Assembly: GCA_047528255.1 (NCBI GenBank)
Contig: CP180024.1
Location: 1,364,001-1,428,000, forward strand
DNA length: 64,000 nt
Origin: G047528255 sp047528255
GTDB taxonomy: Bacteria > Bacteroidota > Bacteroidia > Flavobacteriales > Blattabacteriaceae
Reading direction: 5' to 3'
The position numbers were made by a program, and so were the translations under genes. Of this stretch, positions 19,399-28,410 are shown one piece after another (position 1 is the stretch's first letter; every line of letters starts with the position of its first letter). The notes under the pieces are model-generated. The model worked only from the letters and a program-made list of their open reading frames with translations. It was not told the origin of the DNA and did not search any database.

Positions 19399-19650
19399 AT
19401 GAAAAGAAATTTCAGAAAAGAAAGAATTGGTGTGGTTACCAGTAGCAAGATGGATAAAACTATAGTTGTCACTGAAACTAAGCGCGTCAAACACCCATAT
19501 GGTAGGGCTGTTTTGAAGACCAAGAAATATTTTGCACACGACGAAGAAAATAGTTCTAACGAAGGAGATATGGTCATGATTATGGAAACCCGTCCTTTGA
19601 GTAAAAGGAAACGTTGGAGATTGGTAAAAATTGAACAAAGAGTTAAATAA
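19399..19650 (+). CDS. rpsQ: 30S ribosomal protein S17
   Basis: uS17 stabilises the 5' domain of 16S rRNA. 83 residues from the ATG at 19399 (MKRNFRKERIGVVTS). The OB-fold core MDKTIVVTETKRVKHPYGR and SKRKRWRLVKIEQ end are conserved. 1 bp before rplN. Confidence 0.95.
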   Translation: MKRNFRKERIGVVTSSKMDKTIVVTETKRVKHPYGRAVLKTKKYFAHDEENSSNEGDMVMIMETRPLSKRKRWRLVKIEQRVK

Positions 19651-19651
19651 A

Positions 19652-20020
19652 ATGTTGCAGCAAGAATCCAGACTTAGAGTAGCAGATAATACAGGAGCCA
19701 AGGAAGTGTTGGTTATTCGTTTACTTGGAGGAACTAAAAGAAGGTACGCATCAATAGGTAATTCCATCGTAGTTTCTGTAAAAGTAGCTACCCCTGGAGG
19801 GAATATTAAAAAAGGGCAAGTTTCCAAAGCAGTTGTGGTAAGGACTAAGAAAAAGAATCGTCGTAAAGATGGATCGTATATCGGATTTGATGATAATGCT
19901 TGCATATTGCTTAATGCGAATGGAGAAATGCGCGGTACTCGTGTATTCGGACCAGTAGCTAGAGAGTTACGGGAAAAAGAATACATGAAGATCGTTTCAT
20001 TAGCTCCTGAAGTACTTTAA
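19652..20020 (+). CDS. rplN: 50S ribosomal protein L14
   Basis: uL14 forms an intersubunit bridge and is the docking site of the silencing factor RsfS. 122 residues, exactly the family length, from the ATG at 19652 (MLQQESRLRVADNTGAK). ARELREKEYMKIVSLAPEVL closes the protein. Confidence 0.97.
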   Translation: MLQQESRLRVADNTGAKEVLVIRLLGGTKRRYASIGNSIVVSVKVATPGGNIKKGQVSKAVVVRTKKKNRRKDGSYIGFDDNACILLNANGEMRGTRVFGPVARELREKEYMKIVSLAPEVL

Positions 20021-20030
20021 AATAAAGGTG

Positions 20031-20363
20031 ATGTCAAAGTTGAAGATTAAGACGGGAGATGAAGTTGTTGTTTTGGCTGGAAATCATAAGGATAGCAAAG
20101 GCTTTGTTTTAAAAGTTTTTCCGAAGAAAAATAGAGCTATTGTTGGTGGAGTGAATATGATTAAAAAACATGTTAAGCCTACTGCTGAAAGGCCCAAAGG
20201 AGGTATTGTTGAGAAAGAAAATTCTTTACATATTTCTAATCTAGCTGTTCTAGATCTTAAGGAAAAGAAACCCACACGGATAGGCTATCAAATGCGAGAT
20301 GGAAAAAAAGTTCGCATAACTAAAAAATCCGGAGAGGTATTAAGAGATGAGGACAAAAAATAA
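20031..20363 (+). CDS. rplX: 50S ribosomal protein L24
   Basis: uL24 is an assembly initiator with a KOW motif (KTGDEVVVLAGNHKDSKGFV, near the N-terminus). 110 residues from the ATG at 20031; a GTG one codon upstream is less likely. 9 bp before rplE. Confidence 0.95.
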   Translation: MSKLKIKTGDEVVVLAGNHKDSKGFVLKVFPKKNRAIVGGVNMIKKHVKPTAERPKGGIVEKENSLHISNLAVLDLKEKKPTRIGYQMRDGKKVRITKKSGEVLRDEDKK

Positions 20364-20372
20364 GAAAGATTC

Positions 20373-20924
20373 ATGAGATATTTACCACGGCCTAAAGAAG
20401 CATATAAAAACAGAATAATTCCTGCTTTGATCAAGGAATTTCAATACACCTCGGTCATGCAAGTTCCTAAGCTGGAAAAAATCGTCGTAAGTCAAGGTGT
20501 TGGAGCTGCTGTCGGAGATAAAAAACTTATCGATTATGCTATTGAAGAACTTACCGCTATTACCGGACAAAAAGCAGTTTCATGTCTTTCTAAACGTGAT
20601 GAGGCGGGTTTTAAACTTCGTAAGAATATGCTTATAGGTTGTAAAGTGACCTTGCATAAAACTAAAATGTATGAATTTTTAGATCGGTTGATTACAGTAG
20701 CGCTTCCAAGAGTGAGAGATTTTAATGGGATTAAGCTTACTGGTTTTGATGGAAGAGGAAATTATAATATGGGTATAACCGAGCAGATTATTTTTCCCGA
20801 ACTAAATATCGATCAAGTTAAGAGGATTTCCGGTATGAATATTACTTTTGTGACTTCTGCTAAGACTGATAAAGAAGCTAAATCTCTTTTAACCCAATTT
20901 GGCTTACCATTCAAAAAGAACTAA
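20373..20924 (+). CDS. rplE: 50S ribosomal protein L5
   Basis: uL5 binds 5S rRNA and contacts P-site tRNA. 183 residues. KIVVSQGVGAAVGDKK, LRVRDF-type segment ALPRVRDFNGI and GRGNYNMGITEQIIFPE are the family hallmarks. 3 bp before rpsN. Confidence 0.97.
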   Translation: MRYLPRPKEAYKNRIIPALIKEFQYTSVMQVPKLEKIVVSQGVGAAVGDKKLIDYAIEELTAITGQKAVSCLSKRDEAGFKLRKNMLIGCKVTLHKTKMYEFLDRLITVALPRVRDFNGIKLTGFDGRGNYNMGITEQIIFPELNIDQVKRISGMNITFVTSAKTDKEAKSLLTQFGLPFKKN

Positions 20925-20927
20925 TCC

Positions 20928-21239
20928 ATGGCTAAGGAATCAGTAAAAGCAAGACAAAGAAAACGAGAAAAACTCGTGCAGAAATATACCAAAAAGAGGA
21001 AATATCTTAAGAAGAATCTTATAGAAGCTTTCAAAAGATCCGATGTTGAGGAGGTTTTGCGTATTTATAGTGCTTTTCAGAAGTTGCCTAAAAATGCATC
21101 TCCTGTTCGTTTGCATAACCGGTGCAGTCTTACCGGAAGACCTAAGGGCTATATGCGTTTTTATGGTATCTCGCGTATAAAATTCAGAGAATTAGCAGCT
21201 CAAGGTCTTATACCCGGTGTGACAAAATCCAGCTGGTAA
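20928..21239 (+). CDS. rpsN: 30S ribosomal protein S14, zinc-independent type
   Basis: uS14 is in the 30S head. 103 residues, the long form. NRCSLTGRPKGYMRFYGISR contains a single cysteine, so this is the zinc-free (C-minus) version. The N-terminal half is very basic. 28 bp before rpsH. Confidence 0.96.
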   Translation: MAKESVKARQRKREKLVQKYTKKRKYLKKNLIEAFKRSDVEEVLRIYSAFQKLPKNASPVRLHNRCSLTGRPKGYMRFYGISRIKFRELAAQGLIPGVTKSSW

Positions 21240-21267
21240 GTTGATATTTTAAGATATAAGAAGTACT

Positions 21268-21669
21268 ATGAATACAGATCCAGTTGCTGATTATTTGACA
21301 CGCATACGCAACGCTTTTCGCGTTGGGCATAGAGTCGTGGAAATTCCTGCTTCCAATTTAAAAAAGGAGATCACCAAAATATTGTTTGATCAGGGATATA
21401 TTTTGAATTATAAGTTTGAAGAAGATAAAAGTGTACAGGGCAAGATTAAGGTCGCATTAAAGTATGATCGTGTGAGTCATTTTTCTGTTATTAAATCTAT
21501 CAAGCGTATAAGTAAGCCGGGATTAAGAAAATATTGCGGCGCTCATGAGTTACCCCGTGTATTGAATGGACTTGGTATTGCAATCCTCTCCACTTCCCAA
21601 GGAGTGATGACTGACAAGCAAGCACGAGAAAAAAATATAGGGGGTGAAGTATTGTGTTATGTGTATTAA
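21268..21669 (+). CDS. rpsH: 30S ribosomal protein S8
   Basis: uS8 is an early 30S assembly protein and, in E. coli, the repressor of the spc operon; no regulatory mimic was searched for in this lineage. 133 residues. DPVADYLTRIRNAFRVGH at the start and the RNA-binding end STSQGVMTDKQAREKNIGGE are conserved. Confidence 0.97.
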   Translation: MNTDPVADYLTRIRNAFRVGHRVVEIPASNLKKEITKILFDQGYILNYKFEEDKSVQGKIKVALKYDRVSHFSVIKSIKRISKPGLRKYCGAHELPRVLNGLGIAILSTSQGVMTDKQAREKNIGGEVLCYVY

Positions 21670-21679
21670 AAATTGAATC

Positions 21680-22225
21680 ATGTCAAGAATTGGTAAAATA
21701 CCCATATCCATTCCAGAAGGAGTTACTGTTTCCTTGAAAAATAAGATGGTTATATTAAAGGGACCTTTAGGCGAGTTATCTCAAGAGATTTGTGGAAACA
21801 TTCAAGTAGAAATTCAAGGTGACTTCCTATTAATAAGTCGCGCTTCAGATCAAAAAGAAGATCGATCTTTTCACGGTTTGTATCGTGCGTTGATCTACAA
21901 TATGGTTGTAGGAGTCACTACAGGTTTTACGAAGGAGTTGGAATTGATCGGTGTGGGGTATCGCGTTTCGAATTATAATCAAGTTTTGGAATTGAATTTA
22001 GGTTTTTCTCATAGTATTGTCATACAATGTCCTCAAGAAGTTAAAGTAGAAACCAAAACTGAAAAAGGAAAAAATCCGCTGGTTGTTCTGAAGTCTTGTG
22101 ATAAGCAACTTCTAGGTATGGTCACAGCTAAAATTCGCTCTTTTAGAAAGCCTGAGCCTTATAAAGGAAAGGGTGTGAGGTATGTAGGTGAAGTTGTTCG
22201 AAGAAAAGATGGTAAGTCTGCATAA
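21680..22225 (+). CDS. rplF: 50S ribosomal protein L6
   Basis: uL6 lies near the sarcin-ricin loop and L7/L12 stalk. 181 residues, two repeated alpha/beta domains. MSRIGKIPISIPEGVTV and the C-terminal RKPEPYKGKGVRYVGE are characteristic. 13 bp before rplR. Confidence 0.97.
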   Translation: MSRIGKIPISIPEGVTVSLKNKMVILKGPLGELSQEICGNIQVEIQGDFLLISRASDQKEDRSFHGLYRALIYNMVVGVTTGFTKELELIGVGYRVSNYNQVLELNLGFSHSIVIQCPQEVKVETKTEKGKNPLVVLKSCDKQLLGMVTAKIRSFRKPEPYKGKGVRYVGEVVRRKDGKSA

Positions 22226-22238
22226 ATAAATTGATGGG

Positions 22239-22595
22239 ATGAGTTCAGTAAAATATAACAGAAGGATAAAAATAAAGTCTAGAGTTCGTAAGAAAATTTC
22301 CGGTTTATCGGAGGTCCCTAGGATATCAGTATTCAAAAGTAATAAGGAAATTTATGTTCAGGTCATTGATGATTCCAAGAAAAGGACTTTATTTTCTGTC
22401 TCTTCAAGAGATAAAGATATTTTTATTGATAAAGGAACAAAAACAGCTGTAGCCGTTCAGGTAGGTAAACGATTGGCTGAAAAGGCTAAGAAAGTAGGTA
22501 TAGAGCGGTTTGTTTTTGATCGAAATGGGTATTTATATCATGGTAGGATCAAATCGTTAGCTGAGGCTGCCAAAGAAATGGGGTTAAAGTTCTAA
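22239..22595 (+). CDS. rplR: 50S ribosomal protein L18
   Basis: uL18 binds 5S rRNA together with L5. 118 residues. The basic N-terminus, RISVFKSNKEIYVQVIDD and the final YHGRIKSLAEAAKEMGLKF match the family. 10 bp before rpsE. Confidence 0.96.
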   Translation: MSSVKYNRRIKIKSRVRKKISGLSEVPRISVFKSNKEIYVQVIDDSKKRTLFSVSSRDKDIFIDKGTKTAVAVQVGKRLAEKAKKVGIERFVFDRNGYLYHGRIKSLAEAAKEMGLKF

Positions 22596-22605
22596 GAAAA
22601 AGAAT

Positions 22606-23127
22606 ATGTTAGGATTTAAAAAAGTCGATAAAGTTAGACCGGGAGGTTTAGAGTTGAAAGAACGTTTGGTTGTAATGAAGAGAGTATGTAAAGTGACAAA
22701 AGGAAGACGTTATTTCAGTTTCAGCGCTGTTGTGGTCAAAGGAGATGAGAATGGTGTAATAGGTTATGGTTTTGGAAAATCTAAAGAAGCTCCTGATGCC
22801 ATTTATAAGGCTGGTGAACAAGCTAAGAAAAATTTGGTCCGTGTCCCCATGTCCAAAGGAACTATACCTCACGATCAAGAAGCTAAGTTTGGAGGAGCTC
22901 ACGTTTATATCCGCCCTGCTTCTGAGGGAACAGGTGTCCTTTCCGGTGGCTCGATGCGTTCCGTTTTGGAGCTTGCAGGGATACCTAACGTGTTGTCAAA
23001 ATCAAAGGGGTCATCTAACCCACATAACGTAGTTAAAGCGACCATAAAAGCTTTGATAAGTTTAAGAAGCGCTGATGAGATAGCAAGAGAAAGAGGTATT
23101 TCTATAGATAAATTATTTAAAGGATGA
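22606..23127 (+). CDS. rpsE: 30S ribosomal protein S5
   Basis: uS5 shapes the mRNA entry channel and affects fidelity. 173 residues. The dsRNA-binding-like N-terminal domain (LVVMKRVCKVTKGRRYFSF) and the C-terminal domain (SGGSMRSVLELAGIPNVLSK) are whole. 10 bp before rpmD. Confidence 0.97.
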   Translation: MLGFKKVDKVRPGGLELKERLVVMKRVCKVTKGRRYFSFSAVVVKGDENGVIGYGFGKSKEAPDAIYKAGEQAKKNLVRVPMSKGTIPHDQEAKFGGAHVYIRPASEGTGVLSGGSMRSVLELAGIPNVLSKSKGSSNPHNVVKATIKALISLRSADEIARERGISIDKLFKG

Positions 23128-23137
23128 AAATCGCAAA

Positions 23138-23344
23138 ATGAGTAAGGAAAAGAAAGTTCGTTTGATACAAATAAAGAGTGCTATTGAATCTTCTAAGGTT
23201 CAGAAGTTGACCCTTTCCGCTTTAGGATTCAGGAAAGTCAATCAACAAATTGAGCACAAAGCTAGTTCTCAGATTTTAGGTATGATAAGAAAAGTAGCTC
23301 ATTTGTTGAAAGTAGAAGAAATTTTAGGTGATGAGGTTAAATAA
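23138..23344 (+). CDS. rpmD: 50S ribosomal protein L30
   Basis: uL30, a small 50S protein. 68 residues, slightly longer than the usual 58-60. VRLIQIKSAIESSKVQKLTL and the central SALGFRKVNQQIEHK segment are recognisable. The last 14 nt overlap the rplO start, suggesting coupling. Confidence 0.93.
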   Translation: MSKEKKVRLIQIKSAIESSKVQKLTLSALGFRKVNQQIEHKASSQILGMIRKVAHLLKVEEILGDEVK

Positions 23345-23783
23345 TTTGAACCCTGCAGCAGGAGCTGTAAAACAGAAAAAACGGTTAGGTAGAGGACAAG
23401 GTTCCGGTAAAGGGGCAACTTCTACTCGTGGTCATAAGGGAGCAAAATCCCGTTCAGGAAATGCTAAAAAAATAGGGTTTGAGGGTGGTCAAATGCCCTT
23501 ACAACGCCGTATACCGAAGTTTGGTTTTAAAAACCCAAATCGTAAAGTATATATCGGCATCAATTTAGATATCTTACAGTCTTTATCAGATTTGGGAAAG
23601 CTTAAAGATGGAGTTGTAGATAGAGATTCATTGTTAGTTAATGGGTTCATAGGGAAAAATGATTTTGTGAAAATTCTAGGTAGAGGTGAATTGAAAGCAA
23701 AATTGAAAGTTACTGCTCATCAATTTAGTAAAATTGCTGCTGAGACTATTCAAAGATCCGGTGGAGAAGTCATAATCCTATAA
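23331..23783 (+). CDS. rplO: 50S ribosomal protein L15
   Basis: uL15 is a late-assembly 50S protein. 150 residues from the ATG at 23331 (MRLNNLNPAAGAVKQKKRLG). The Gly/Arg-rich N-terminal extension GRGQGSGKGATSTRGHKGAK and the GGQMPLQRRIPKFGF motif are intact. 10 bp before secY. Confidence 0.96.
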   Translation: MRLNNLNPAAGAVKQKKRLGRGQGSGKGATSTRGHKGAKSRSGNAKKIGFEGGQMPLQRRIPKFGFKNPNRKVYIGINLDILQSLSDLGKLKDGVVDRDSLLVNGFIGKNDFVKILGRGELKAKLKVTAHQFSKIAAETIQRSGGEVIIL

Positions 23784-23793
23784 GTCTTTTTGA

Positions 23794-25182
23794 ATGAATG
23801 GCTTTTTTAAAATAATTCATAATATTTGGAGCATTGAAGAGTTACGCCTTAAAGTGGGGGTCACTTTAGCCCTTTTACTGATTTATCGTTTTGGAGCCTA
23901 TGTTCCACTCCCTGGAGTGGATCCTCAAGGTATCAGTGATTTTATGTCTAATGTAAATCCGGGGGCTAAAGGAGTGATGCAGATTCTTTCCTCTTTTACG
24001 GGAGGAGCTTTTAATCGAGCTTCGGTCTTGGCTTTGGGAATTATGCCGTATATATCCGCTTCGATCGTAGTACAATTGATGGGGTTGGCCTTTCCGTATT
24101 TACAAAAACTGCAAAAAGATGGAGAGAGCGGTCGTAGACAAATCAATCGGATTACACGTTGGTTAACTATAGCTATCTGTTTAGTACAAGCTCCGGTGTA
24201 CCTTACAGCGCTTACCACGCAATTTATTCCTTTTTCATCGGTTCCTGAAGCTTATCTTATTGATATCAGTGGATCAACTGGATGGTTTTTGTTCTGGATA
24301 GTTTCTATCGTGGTATTGACTGCAGGAACTTTATTTACTATGTGGTTGGGAGAGAAAATAACTGATAAAGGCATAGGAAATGGAGTATCTTTAATCATAA
24401 TGGCAGGAATTTTAGCACGTTTTCCTGACGCTATTGTTGCAGAAGTTGTCAACCGTTTGGAAGTAGGTAATGGTGGTTTGATTTTTCTTTTTTTCGAGGG
24501 GTTATTATGGTTATTGGTTATCCTCTTTTGTATACTCATTATCCAAGCGGTTAGACAAGTCCCTGTTCAATATGTCCGTCCTGTGCAAGCTGGTTCTGGT
24601 AGCAATTATATGCGTTCCGTGATCAATGCTATACGTCAGTATATTCCGTTGAAGGTGACAGCTTCAGGTGTTATGCCCATTATTTTTTCGCAAGCCATTA
24701 TGTTATTACCTGTAATTTTTTTGACTTATGTAGGTAACGAAAAAGTAAAATTTTTGGTAGAAAGCCTTCAAGATATTTATGGTTTTTGGTATAATTTGAT
24801 GTTTGCAATCTTGATTATATTGTTCACGTTTTTTTATACAGCTGTTAGTATACCTGTAAATCAAATGGCAGACGATTTAAAGAGAAATGGCGGGCATATT
24901 CCTAAGATTAAGCCCGGAAAAGAAACAGCAGATTATTTAGATGATATTTTATCAAAAATAACTCTTCCGGGAGCGGTTTTGCTGGCAATTGTTGCGGTAT
25001 TACCTTCTTTGATCGTTCAGATCGGTGTGACGCAAAATTTTGCGTTATTTTATGGAGGAACATCATTACTTATAATAGTTGGGGTAGTCTTGGATACAAT
25101 TCAACAGGTCGATGCTTATTTATTAAATCATCATTATGATGGTTTGATGCAGAGTAAGAGATCTTCTAAAACTTTGATATAA
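23794..25182 (+). CDS. secY: Protein translocase channel subunit SecY
   Basis: Central pore protein of the Sec translocon in the inner membrane. 462 residues, slightly long. Ten hydrophobic segments can be picked out. YRFGAYVPLPGVDP begins TM1, GIMPYISASIVVQL is TM2b, GNGVSLIIMAGILAR and PVQYVRPVQAGSG are conserved loops, and GGTSLLIIVGVVLDTIQQVD is the final segment. In many Bacteroidales map (methionine aminopeptidase) sits between secY and infA; here the gap is 2 bp, so map is absent from this site. Confidence 0.97.
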   Translation: MNGFFKIIHNIWSIEELRLKVGVTLALLLIYRFGAYVPLPGVDPQGISDFMSNVNPGAKGVMQILSSFTGGAFNRASVLALGIMPYISASIVVQLMGLAFPYLQKLQKDGESGRRQINRITRWLTIAICLVQAPVYLTALTTQFIPFSSVPEAYLIDISGSTGWFLFWIVSIVVLTAGTLFTMWLGEKITDKGIGNGVSLIIMAGILARFPDAIVAEVVNRLEVGNGGLIFLFFEGLLWLLVILFCILIIQAVRQVPVQYVRPVQAGSGSNYMRSVINAIRQYIPLKVTASGVMPIIFSQAIMLLPVIFLTYVGNEKVKFLVESLQDIYGFWYNLMFAILIILFTFFYTAVSIPVNQMADDLKRNGGHIPKIKPGKETADYLDDILSKITLPGAVLLAIVAVLPSLIVQIGVTQNFALFYGGTSLLIIVGVVLDTIQQVDAYLLNHHYDGLMQSKRSSKTLI

Positions 25183-25184
25183 TT

Positions 25185-25400
25185 ATGTCTAAGGAATCAC
25201 ATCTTGAACAAGATGGAACTATTGTTGATCAATTGCCTAATGCTATATTTCGTGTTGAATTAGAAAATGGGCATGTTGTTACGGCTCATGTCGGTGGAAA
25301 AATGAGAATGAATTACATTAAATTATTAAAAGGAGATAAAGTTCGTTTGGAAATGTCTCCATATGATTTGAGTCGAGGTAGAATTACATACAGATATTAA
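25185..25400 (+). CDS. infA: Translation initiation factor IF-1
   Basis: S1/OB-fold factor that blocks the A site during initiation. 71 residues, the standard length. VELENGHVVTAHVGGKMRMN and the C-terminal LSRGRITYRY are typical. Placed between secY and rpmJ as in other bacteria. Confidence 0.96.
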   Translation: MSKESHLEQDGTIVDQLPNAIFRVELENGHVVTAHVGGKMRMNYIKLLKGDKVRLEMSPYDLSRGRITYRY

Positions 25401-25409
25401 TATTATATT

Positions 25410-25526
25410 ATGAAAGTAAGAGCATCGTTGAAAAAAAGAACTGATAGTTGTAAATTTGTCAGGCGTAAAGGTCGTATTTACGTGATTAATAAGATGAATC
25501 CAAAATTCAAGCAAAAACAAGGTTAA
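25410..25526 (+). CDS. rpmJ: 50S ribosomal protein L36
   Basis: bL36, 38 residues: MKVRASLKKRTDSCKFVRRK, then GRIYVINKMNPKFKQKQG. Only one cysteine remains of the zinc-binding set, so this is the zinc-independent form usual in Bacteroidetes. Short, but its position between infA and rpsM and the sequence make it certain. 3 bp before rpsM. Confidence 0.95.
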   Translation: MKVRASLKKRTDSCKFVRRKGRIYVINKMNPKFKQKQG

Positions 25527-25529
25527 TTT

Positions 25530-25907
25530 ATGGCTAGAATTTCAGGTATAGATTTACCTAAAAATAAAAGAGGACTTATAGGAGTTACAACGATCCGTGG
25601 TATAGGAAGATCTACAGCTAAAAAAATTTTGGACAGTGCTGAGGTCGATGAAAATCTTAAAGTACAAGATTGGTCTGATGATCAAGTTAATAGAATCAGA
25701 AAGTATATCTCGGAAAAGTTGAAGGTTGAAGGGGAATTGAATTTTGAGGTGCAATCGAATATTAAGCGCCTGATGGATATTGGCTGTTACAGAGGTATAC
25801 GTCACAGAATTGGTTTGCCTTTGAGAGGGCAGAAAACAAAAAATAACTGTCGTACTCGAAAAGGAAGGAGAAAAACTGTAGCCAATAAGAAGAAGGCGAC
25901 CAAGTAA
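25530..25907 (+). CDS. rpsM: 30S ribosomal protein S13
   Basis: uS13 contacts P-site tRNA and bridges to the 50S. 125 residues. MARISGIDLPKNKRG, the TTIRGIGRSTAKKILD helix-hairpin segment, and GIRHRIGLPLRGQKT are conserved, with a basic tail. 11 bp before rpsK. Confidence 0.97.
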   Translation: MARISGIDLPKNKRGLIGVTTIRGIGRSTAKKILDSAEVDENLKVQDWSDDQVNRIRKYISEKLKVEGELNFEVQSNIKRLMDIGCYRGIRHRIGLPLRGQKTKNNCRTRKGRRKTVANKKKATK

Positions 25908-25918
25908 TAATCCAAATT

Positions 25919-26305
25919 ATGGTAAAGATAACAACAGTAAAAAAGAGAAAAGTAGTAGTCGATCAGATAGGAGAAGCCCATATCAGTTCTACGTCTAATA
26001 ATATCATTATCACATTGACCAATAAAAAAGGAGAAGTTATTGCCTGGTCATCTGCAGGAAAGATGGGGTTTAAGGGATCGAAAAAGAACACTCCTTATGC
26101 AGCTCAAATGGCTGCTGAGAGTGTGGCCAAGGAGGGGTTGAGTGCCGGTTTGAAAAAAGTTGATGTTAGTGTAAAAGGGCCCGGAGCTGGAAGAGATGCT
26201 GCAATACGTGCGTTAAATAATGCAGGTATACAAGTGATCCTCATTAAGGATATTACTCCTTTGCCCCATAACGGTTGTCGTCCACCCAAAGAAAGAAGAG
26301 TCTAA
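25919..26305 (+). CDS. rpsK: 30S ribosomal protein S11
   Basis: uS11 lies on the 30S platform by the E site. 128 residues. The motifs EAHISSTSNNIIITLTNKKG and DITPLPHNGCRPPKERRV are present; the latter ends the protein as usual. The platform is where Bacteroidia are known to hide the anti-Shine-Dalgarno sequence. Confidence 0.97.
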   Translation: MVKITTVKKRKVVVDQIGEAHISSTSNNIIITLTNKKGEVIAWSSAGKMGFKGSKKNTPYAAQMAAESVAKEGLSAGLKKVDVSVKGPGAGRDAAIRALNNAGIQVILIKDITPLPHNGCRPPKERRV

Positions 26306-26325
26306 ACTTTTGAAAAAAATTATCC

Positions 26326-26931
26326 ATGGCAAGATATACAGGGCCAAAGAGAAAAATTGAGCGTAGATTTGGAGATCCTATATTCAGTGGTAGACCGATA
26401 GATCGTAAAAAATATCCTCCAGGACAACATGGAAGCTCTCTCCGTAGGAGAAAACGCTCGGAGTATGCTGTTCAATTGTCGGAAAAGCAGAAGGCTAAGT
26501 ATACTTACGGCATACTGGAGCGCCAGTTTGCAAAAATGTTTCGTGAAGCCGCAAGAAAAAAAGGAATTACCGGTAAATTGCTGCTGCAATTATGTGAATC
26601 TCGTCTAGATAATGTGGTCTATAGGTTAAAATTAGCTCATTCGCGCCCTGCAGCTCGTCAACTTGTTTCACATAGACATATCACGGTTAATGGAGAAGTG
26701 GTAAATATCCCTTCTTATACCCTCAAGCCGGGAGATAAGATCGGAGTCAGAGAAAAATCAAAAAATCATAAAGCCATTCAACAAGCGTTAAGTGTGAGAA
26801 GTGGAGTTTTAGGAGATTGGTTGATTTGGAATGGAGATCAGATGACCGGTATATTTCAGGCCATACCTGAAAGAGATCAGATTTCTGAAAATATAAAAGA
26901 GCAATTGATTGTTGAATTATATTCCAAATAA
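26326..26931 (+). CDS. rpsD: 30S ribosomal protein S4
   Basis: uS4 initiates 16S assembly and affects fidelity. 201 residues. The zinc-free N-terminal domain and the S4 RNA-binding domain (ESRLDNVVYRLKLAHSRPAA, then RHITVNGEVVNIPSY) are complete. Confidence 0.97.
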   Translation: MARYTGPKRKIERRFGDPIFSGRPIDRKKYPPGQHGSSLRRRKRSEYAVQLSEKQKAKYTYGILERQFAKMFREAARKKGITGKLLLQLCESRLDNVVYRLKLAHSRPAARQLVSHRHITVNGEVVNIPSYTLKPGDKIGVREKSKNHKAIQQALSVRSGVLGDWLIWNGDQMTGIFQAIPERDQISENIKEQLIVELYSK

Positions 26932-26951
26932 TTAAGAAATATAAGTAGGGT

Positions 26952-27947
26952 ATGGAGATTTTAAACTTTATAAAGCCCGAACGAGCTGTGATGTTAGAGT
27001 CTACAGACGAAGTTGGTTTGTTTCAGATAAGGCCTTTAGAACCAGGATTCGGGGTTACTTTAGGTAACGCTTTTCGACGTGTGCTTTTGTCTTCTTTGGA
27101 AGGCTTTGCTGTTACCTCTATAAAAATAGAAGGTGTAGAGCATGAGTTTTCTACGATAAGAGGAGTGATAGAAGATGTTACAGAAATAGTATTGAACTTT
27201 AAAAAAATACGTTTCAAAAATCAAATAGAAGATACTGAAAAAGAAACTATTACGGCAGATCTTACGGAACAAGATCAAGTCACTGCTGGCGATTTAGGGA
27301 AATTTTCCTCGGCCTTTCAAGTATTGAACCATGATGTTATTATTTGTAATAAAGAAAAATCCATCCCTTTGCAAATTACTTTCACCATTGAAAATGGTAG
27401 GGGATATGTCCCTGCTGAAGAAAATAAAGATGAAGACGCTTTGTTAGGAACTATAGCTATTGATGCTATATATACTCCGATCAGGAATATTAGATATACT
27501 GTAGAAAACTGTCGTGTAGGTCAAAAAACGGATTTTGAAAGTCTTTCATTGGAGATAAAGACAGATGGTTCTATTCATCCTAGAGATGCATTGACACAAG
27601 CTTCTAAAATTTTGATTCAACATTTTGTACTCTTCTCTAATGAACATATTACTGTTGATATTGGAAAAAACCAAAAAGATGAAAAATACGATGGAGATTT
27701 TTTACGTATGCGTCAGATATTGAAAACAAAATTATCTGATATAGAGGGTCTTTCAAGGAGGACATTGAATTGTTTGCATTCTGCTGAAATAGAAACTTGG
27801 GCTGATTTGGTTTCTTACGATGAGAATGCTATGTTGAAAATGAGAAATTTCGGGCGGAAGTCTTTGGATGAATTGGAGGTCGAAATGAATAACGTAGGGA
27901 TATACTTTGGAATGGATCTTGCGAAATACACTTTGGAAAAGAATTAA
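26952..27947 (+). CDS. rpoA: RNA polymerase alpha subunit
   Basis: 331 residues. The N-terminal dimerisation domain has the conserved LEPGFGVTLGNAFRRVLLSS. The C-terminal domain (from about residue 250) carries two helix-hairpin-helix motifs: LSRRTLNCLHSAEIET retains the DNA-contacting arginine, and RNFGRKSLDELEVEM is also present. So upstream-element and activator contacts should be possible. Located between rpsD and rplQ, the standard alpha operon place. Confidence 0.98.
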   Translation: MEILNFIKPERAVMLESTDEVGLFQIRPLEPGFGVTLGNAFRRVLLSSLEGFAVTSIKIEGVEHEFSTIRGVIEDVTEIVLNFKKIRFKNQIEDTEKETITADLTEQDQVTAGDLGKFSSAFQVLNHDVIICNKEKSIPLQITFTIENGRGYVPAEENKDEDALLGTIAIDAIYTPIRNIRYTVENCRVGQKTDFESLSLEIKTDGSIHPRDALTQASKILIQHFVLFSNEHITVDIGKNQKDEKYDGDFLRMRQILKTKLSDIEGLSRRTLNCLHSAEIETWADLVSYDENAMLKMRNFGRKSLDELEVEMNNVGIYFGMDLAKYTLEKN

Positions 27948-27960
27948 ACTTTAAGATTAA

Positions 27961-28410
27961 ATGAGACATGGTAAAAAGGTCAATCATTTAGGGAGGACGG
28001 CTTCACATCGTAAGGCTATGCTTTCCAATATGGCCGGTTCACTCATCGAACATAAGAGAATTTATACTACCCTAGCTAAGGCTAAAGTATTGAGACAGTA
28101 TATCGAGCCTCTTATCACAAAGTCTAAGAAAGATGATACTCATTCGAGACGTTCGGTTTTTAGTTATTTGCAAAATAAGCTGGCTGTTTCAAAACTTTTC
28201 GGAGAAGTTTCTCAAAAAACAGGTGAACGTCACGGTGGTTATACACGCATTATAAAAACGGGTTTCCGTGCAGGAGACAGTGCGAATATGGCCATGATCG
28301 AATTGGTGGATTTTAATGAAATTTACAGTCTTGATAAATCCAAGAAAAAAGCTACACGACGTCGGAGACCTTCGAATAAGTCTATAGATACGGTAGAATT
28401 GGTCAGTTAA
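27961..28410 (+). CDS. rplQ: 50S ribosomal protein L17
   Basis: bL17, at the tunnel exit. 149 residues, with the C-terminal extension typical of Bacteroidetes (DKSKKKATRRRRPSNKSID). MRHGKKVNHLGRTASHRKAM starts the protein. Last gene of the ribosomal cluster, 160 bp before eno. Confidence 0.97.
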   Translation: MRHGKKVNHLGRTASHRKAMLSNMAGSLIEHKRIYTTLAKAKVLRQYIEPLITKSKKDDTHSRRSVFSYLQNKLAVSKLFGEVSQKTGERHGGYTRIIKTGFRAGDSANMAMIELVDFNEIYSLDKSKKKATRRRRPSNKSIDTVELVS

